Assembly: GCA_016703965.1 (NCBI GenBank)
Contig: JADJBB010000025.1
Coordinates: 248,001-312,000, forward strand
Direction of reading: 5' to 3'
Origin: Acidobacteriota bacterium
Lineage (GTDB): Bacteria > Acidobacteriota > Blastocatellia > Pyrinomonadales > Pyrinomonadaceae
Length of the DNA stretch: 64,000 nucleotides
The translations under genes were made by a program, and so were the position numbers. The notes under the pieces are model-generated. The model did no database searches. It saw only the letters and a program-made list of their open reading frames with translations, and was not told the DNA's origin. Below are positions 60,194 through 64,000 of this stretch, piece by piece; positions within the stretch are counted from its first letter, which is position 1; each line of letters opens with the position of its first letter.

Positions 60194-61042
60194 ATGGATT
60201 TCCTAAAGGAGTGGGTAAAACCGCTTGTCATCATCTCGGCTACATTTTTGATCGCCTGGCTTTTGCCGGAAGGGCCGATCGATCCTTGGGGCATTGTTAG
60301 TCTGAGAAAAGCGGCGTACATGGTTTTTGCTCTGTGCTTTATTCAGGTATTCGGGTCGGCGATGATCCGGCTGATCGGCGGGCGGAAGGGATCTATCCTG
60401 ACAGGATTCTTTGGCGGGTTGGTCTCCAGCACGGCAACCACGGTCTCGGTTGCCCGCGAAAGCAGCGAGGATGGCGATGAATTCGTCGGAAAAGAGCTGC
60501 TGATGTTTCTTTCGGCAACGGCAGGCATGCTCGTCGAAGGCATCGCATTTGTCCTGCTCAGTTCGGATGGGAACCATTACTGGCTCCTCTTTATCTTCAT
60601 CGGGCCGCTTGTGACAACAGCGGGGATCATCATACTTCTGGTTAAAAAGATACCGCATCGAGCGATCAAGATCGAGGACGCTGAGATCAAGTTCTTACCG
60701 ATACTTGGACTAGCCGCGCTGATCATAGGGGTCTTGGCGTTCTCAAAATTTCTTCAAAGTATCTTCGGTCAAAGCGGGTTGTTGTTACTAACGTTTCTCG
60801 TATCGCTATTTGAGATCCACGGTTCAGTTATCGCGAATCTTCAGCTGCGGGAATCGGGCGTGTTCGATTATAAATTTCTGGGTGGCCTTTTGGCGACGTC
60901 GGTGGCAGCATCGTATATTTCAAAACTCTTTCTGGTAAATACGATCGGAAGCTCGGCGTTTAAGAAGAGGGTGACCAAATATGTGATGCTAATTTTGCTG
61001 TCCCTTCTGCTTAGTTGGATGCTATTTTATCTGCTCGCCTGA
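60194..61042 (+). CDS. DUF4010 family membrane protein
   Basis: 282 residues, seven or eight membrane helices. Contains TGFFGGLVSSTATTVSVARES, the DUF4010 mark, and the second pattern KFLGGLLATSVAASYISKLF. In many bacteria DUF4010 is attached to an MgtC/SapB domain; here it stands alone. A metal-related or envelope function is possible but unproven. It meets the next gene end to end. Confidence 0.85.
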   Translation: MDFLKEWVKPLVIISATFLIAWLLPEGPIDPWGIVSLRKAAYMVFALCFIQVFGSAMIRLIGGRKGSILTGFFGGLVSSTATTVSVARESSEDGDEFVGKELLMFLSATAGMLVEGIAFVLLSSDGNHYWLLFIFIGPLVTTAGIIILLVKKIPHRAIKIEDAEIKFLPILGLAALIIGVLAFSKFLQSIFGQSGLLLLTFLVSLFEIHGSVIANLQLRESGVFDYKFLGGLLATSVAASYISKLFLVNTIGSSAFKKRVTKYVMLILLSLLLSWMLFYLLA

Positions 61043-61438
61043 TCACTGCGATCTCGTAGGTTTCGAGAGAGCAATGTAGGCGATAAAAAGTATGATCATG
61101 ATCGCGTCTGCGACAACCGCCGTTCCGGCGCCGAAGCTGAGATAGTGTTTTCCGGATGTAAGAACGAGTGTAATAAACACCGCCTTTCCGCAGCCGGTGA
61201 TAACGAGAGCGAATTTCCTTACCGACTCTACAAATGCTCCGTAAATAAGCATCACGCCCGTCAGCCCGATGAGGGCACTCCAATTGCGAACGATTATCTC
61301 GCTCACCGGGCCGCTCATTGTCTCGCCGAAGTTCGATTGCAGTGAGGACTGAGGTGCAAAGAGCCCGAGAAACATCGTGCACGTTAAAAGCCCGCAAACG
61401 AGCATTATCCACTTAAACTTTGAAACAAAAAGCTGCAT
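61043..61438 (-). CDS. Four-helix membrane protein of unknown function
   Basis: 131 residues with four hydrophobic helices (about 9-28, 51-66, 77-93, 104-123) and NFGETMSGPVSEIIVRNWSALIG between the first two. It converges with the DUF4010 gene with no spacer. Not recognised. Confidence 0.65.
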   Translation of the reverse strand: MQLFVSKFKWIMLVCGLLTCTMFLGLFAPQSSLQSNFGETMSGPVSEIIVRNWSALIGLTGVMLIYGAFVESVRKFALVITGCGKAVFITLVLTSGKHYLSFGAGTAVVADAIMIILFIAYIALSKPTRSQ

Positions 61439-61484
61439 AGTTGTTCTCCTGCAAGGAAATTCGGAGCCGCGCTACAATTTACCG

Positions 61485-61694
61485 ATGACCGAAGAATTTG
61501 AAATGCTTTTGAACGATCCTGATCTGGAATCGCAACGAGGCCCCGGGGGTACTTTGATCTTTATCGACGGCGGACAGTATTGCGTGATCGGACCTGAGTT
61601 CGTAAGTATGGAAGAAAGCGACTGTTACGCCTTCGGAGAAACCCGCGAGCAGGCAATCGCGAATTATGCCCTCAAGACTCGGAAAGCTCAGTGA
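61485..61694 (+). CDS. Small acidic protein of unknown function
   Basis: 69 residues from ATG 61485; the frame is open from 61377 but the upstream part is not protein-like. TLIFIDGGQYCVIGPEF is followed by FGETREQAIANYALKTRK; the last stretch resembles the end of HicB-like antitoxins. No toxin gene beside it. It meets the next gene end to end. Confidence 0.55.
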   Translation: MTEEFEMLLNDPDLESQRGPGGTLIFIDGGQYCVIGPEFVSMEESDCYAFGETREQAIANYALKTRKAQ

Positions 61695-62180
61695 TCATTT
61701 CAACAAAGTCTGCTGCTCGCTCTTGAGGAGCCATTTCCCATCTTGTTTAACATAGGTGTCGGTCGTCGCGGCTCGTGCCGAACGGCCGTTCTTTGCGGTT
61801 ACCTTGAGCGTATATGCCAGAACGCCGGTCGAATCGTCGAGGCTGACGAGGTTTTCGTTCGAGATCTCAAAGGTTTTGATAGCCCTTTCTTCCTTTACCT
61901 CAGCGAGCGCCTTGTTTTTCGTCTTGACGGAGCCATCAACGTCAGTAAATACAAAATCGTCGGTCGTCGCTTTCGCCAGGAAGTTCACGTCGCCGTCTTT
62001 GGCAGCCGTGGTGATCTCATTTGCGAGGCTGACGAGTTGACGTTTGACCGCGTCGCGATCCTGAGCAGGTTTTGCGACGACATTTGCCGGCGGCGGTTCG
62101 CTGGTCGTTTTCTGTTCCTTTTCCCCAAGCCCGCAAACCGAAACGGCTGCCAGAAACGCAAATGGAAGCAGTATTTTCAT
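61695..62180 (-). CDS. SnoaL/DUF4440-like putative lipoprotein
   Basis: 161 residues. Start MKILLPFAFLAAVSVCGLGEKE fits a lipobox with Cys16. The body is an NTF2-like fold (LANEITTAAKDGDVNFLAKATTDDFVFTDVDGSVKTKNKALAE) with the typical C-terminal strands (TTDTYVKQDGKWLLKSEQQTLL). The role is unknown. A related protein begins at 63725. Confidence 0.8.
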   Translation of the reverse strand: MKILLPFAFLAAVSVCGLGEKEQKTTSEPPPANVVAKPAQDRDAVKRQLVSLANEITTAAKDGDVNFLAKATTDDFVFTDVDGSVKTKNKALAEVKEERAIKTFEISNENLVSLDDSTGVLAYTLKVTAKNGRSARAATTDTYVKQDGKWLLKSEQQTLLK

Positions 62181-62400
62181 CTTTATGTCACCCGAATTGT
62201 AGATCTTTTAACCGCGAACAGTGTAGGTGAAGTCCCGAGAGAAAGTCAAAATACTTCAACTGACGCGTGCGTGCGATACCGCACAGACAGGTAAGCTCTT
62301 TATTGCTTAGATCATCGTATGCATATTTTCTATTAATTGAACCTACGGACTACGCTTGGATCTGCTGAGGCTTGGGCGAAGGTTCAGGGAGGAGCATACG

Positions 62401-62685
62401 ATGATTTCTTTACTTATTTGGTTGATCTTAGGCTTTTTAGCGGGTTATTTGGCTAAATTCATTTTGCCGGGCCGTGATGGAGGCGGTTTTATTTTGACAA
62501 CGGTCCTGGGAATTCTCGGAGCGGTCGTCGGCGGGTTTATGGGCAGGTATTTCCTTGGTTATCCGATGATCAGTTCGTTTGATAACATCGGAGATAACCT
62601 TCCAAGCTTTGCTTCATCGATAATTGGAGCGATCGTCGTACTCGCGATCTTTCGTTTGGCGAACGGTCGGAGTTTGACGAGGTAG
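62401..62685 (+). CDS. GlsB/YeaQ/YmgE family small membrane protein
   Basis: 94 residues with GGAGGAG seven bases before the ATG. Three helices with the family pattern LIWLILGFLAGYLAKFILPG, FILTTVLGILGAVVGGFMGR and a last helix. Often called transglycosylase-associated, but the function is unclear; stress-induced in enterobacteria. A 45-base longer frame is not needed. Confidence 0.9.
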   Translation: MISLLIWLILGFLAGYLAKFILPGRDGGGFILTTVLGILGAVVGGFMGRYFLGYPMISSFDNIGDNLPSFASSIIGAIVVLAIFRLANGRSLTR

Positions 62686-62708
62686 TTTTGAAGATAGTTA
62701 TGGATGGC

Positions 62709-62740
62709 AAGGTCTCGCCCCAGTGGCGAGGCCTTTTTTT
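62709..62740 (+). terminator. Intrinsic terminator after the GlsB-like gene
   Basis: aaggtctcgcc (62709-62719) pairs with ggcgaggcctt (62724-62734), followed by a run of T. Confidence 0.85.
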
Positions 62741-62810
62741 ATTCCGACCGCCATTTGGTTGAAGACCTATCAGACCTCGCGTATAATTTCCTAAAAATAA
62801 GGAGAACAAA

Positions 62811-63698
62811 ATGGAACGCAAAACCGCAGACGAATATCCGCAGGAGTTATTGGATCTTTTTCACGAATATCAGCACGGCGATATGGACCGGCGATCGTTT
62901 CTCGGCAGCATCGGGAAGTTCGCCGTCGGCGGACTGACGGTCGCGGCGATTTTCGAAAGCCTGACGCCGAACTACGCATGGGCCCAGACCATCAATCCCG
63001 ATGACAAGGACATAAAAGTCGGCTACGAGGTCGTGCAGTCGCCGGCTGGAAACGGCACCATCAAAGGCTATCTTGCAAAACCCGCAAAAGGGAAGAAATT
63101 CGGCACGGTGCTCGTCATTCACGAAAATCGCGGTTTGAATCCATATATTGAAGACGTCGCACGCCGTCTCGCAAAAGCTGGCTACATGGCTTTCGCTCCG
63201 GATGGTTTGACGTCGGTCGGCGGTTATCCGGGCGATGATACAAAAGGCGCGGCGGCTTTTCGTACCGTTGACGGTAAAAAGATGACTGAGGATTTTGTCG
63301 CGGCAGCTTTGTGGCTAACGAAAAGGCCGGACAGCAACGGCAAACTCGGAGCCGTCGGCTTCTGCTTCGGCGGCGGGATCGTTAATCAACTCGCCGTCCG
63401 TCTCGGGAAAGACCTGAATGCCGGTTCAGCATATTACGGTCGACAGGCAGGTGCTGCGGATGTTCCTAAGATCTTCGCTCAACTCCAGCTCCATTACGCC
63501 GGTGCCGATACGGGAATAAACGGAGGCATCGCGGCGTACGAAGCGGCTCTTAAAGAGAACAAGAAGAAGTACGAGGTTTTCATGTACGACGGCAAACAGC
63601 ACGGTTTTCACAACGACACGACGCCACGCTACGACGCCGAATCCGCGAAGCTTTCATGGGAAAGAACGCTGGATCTGTTTAAGAAGAATCTGAAGTGA
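62811..63698 (+). CDS. Dienelactone hydrolase family protein with twin-arginine signal
   Basis: 295 residues. The N-terminus has DRRSFLGSIGKFAVGGLTVA, a twin-arginine signal, then an alpha/beta hydrolase fold with VLVIHENRGLNPYI, the nucleophile in GFCFGGGI (Cys) and the His in GKQHGFHND. It is likely exported folded to the periplasm. The substrate is not known; the family also includes non-dienelactone esterases. AAGGAG lies nine bases before the start. Confidence 0.9.
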   Translation: MERKTADEYPQELLDLFHEYQHGDMDRRSFLGSIGKFAVGGLTVAAIFESLTPNYAWAQTINPDDKDIKVGYEVVQSPAGNGTIKGYLAKPAKGKKFGTVLVIHENRGLNPYIEDVARRLAKAGYMAFAPDGLTSVGGYPGDDTKGAAAFRTVDGKKMTEDFVAAALWLTKRPDSNGKLGAVGFCFGGGIVNQLAVRLGKDLNAGSAYYGRQAGAADVPKIFAQLQLHYAGADTGINGGIAAYEAALKENKKKYEVFMYDGKQHGFHNDTTPRYDAESAKLSWERTLDLFKKNLK

Positions 63699-63724
63699 TC
63701 TGAGCTTACCGGAGACAAAAAGGG

Positions 63725-64000
63725 ATGAAATCGATTTTCTGTGCCGTCATTTTGATCCTAGGAATATTCACGTTTGCTTCCGCTCAGTACAAAAAGGGAA
63801 GCGTTGAGGACAAGTTGATCCAACTGGACAAAGCATGGACGTTTGCCGAGTTAAAAGGAGACAAAAAAGGGGCAGGCTCGATGGTCGCGGAGGATTATTC
63901 AGGCACAACCCAGCGTGGGGAAGTCGAAAATAAGGCTCAATACCTCGCCCAGATCGCTCCAAATGCCGATTTCGTTCGTTCTGATGATTACAAGGTGCGG
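63725..64000 (+). CDS. SnoaL/DUF4440-like secreted protein (partial)
   Basis: 92 residues visible; the gene runs off the window. Signal peptide (1-20, FASAQ), then LIQLDKAWTFAELKGDKKGAGSMVAEDYSG, the typical start of a DUF4440 NTF2-like domain. It lies 26 bases after the dienelactone hydrolase gene, so it is probably in the same operon. Confidence 0.8.
   Translation, partial: MKSIFCAVILILGIFTFASAQYKKGSVEDKLIQLDKAWTFAELKGDKKGAGSMVAEDYSGTTQRGEVENKAQYLAQIAPNADFVRSDDYKVR

Noticed and set aside
1..64000. CRISPR arrays, insertion sequences, tRNA or rRNA genes
   Set aside because: The tandem words in spacers are 7-9 bases and not regularly spaced repeats with unique spacers; no transposase-like protein or cloverleaf sequence was seen.

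Overview
The window reads as chromosome of a Gram-negative, LPS-bearing bacterium, most likely an acidobacterium of the Blastocatellia/Pyrinomonadaceae type. That placement is inferred from gene content and style (lpxD, PEP-CTERM protein, secreted amidohydrolase trio, DprE-type pentose lipid cluster, moderate G+C); it was not tested against a database. I see no rRNA, tRNA, CRISPR array, transposase or integrase.

Layout. Positions 1-9251 hold the end of the spc operon and the alpha operon on the plus strand (rplR end, rpsE, rpmD, a broken rplO, secY, adk, map, infA, rpmJ, rpsM, rpsK, rpsD, rpoA, rplQ, then accB), followed by accC, rpsO and pnp to 13532. Nearly every spacer here carries its own imperfect inverted repeat built from short repeated words. 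13.9-15.7 kb has a PEP-CTERM protein and a PEGA-domain protein; 16.1-19.2 kb has glyS and ftcD. 19.2-30.4 kb is a potassium locus: the kinase half of KdpD with KdpE, an APC-type permease on the opposite strand, a small membrane protein, an outer-membrane-like protein, a 33-aa peptide, kdpF, kdpA, kdpB, kdpC, and a separate gene for the N-terminal half of KdpD. A tRNA nucleotidyltransferase follows.

32.2-36.4 kb (minus) is a tightly overlapping four-gene operon (GT-C transferase, UbiA, DprE1-like, DprE2-like) that looks like a lipid-linked pentofuranose pathway. 36.4-44.7 kb (minus) has rpoD, dnaG and mutS2. The dnaG gene is the most striking object in the window: the complete replicative primase is fused in frame to an N-terminal DUF4062 domain. 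Just upstream of it lie a decayed copy of the 3' end of mutS2, an orphan UPF0175 gene and a secreted protein, which suggests a rearrangement between mutS2 and dnaG. mutS2 itself carries two repeat-derived in-frame insertions.

45-64 kb is mixed housekeeping: DUF427 and DCC-family genes, an ada/2OG-oxygenase repair pair, three tandem secreted amidohydrolases of which only the middle one keeps its HxH metal motif, NUDIX, msrB, a Ca2+/H+ antiporter with lpxD, a Uma2 protein, a small K+ channel, a tandem PilZ protein, several small secreted or membrane proteins, and a dienelactone hydrolase. Two genes (rplO, kdpA) have lesions that look more like sequence errors than biology.
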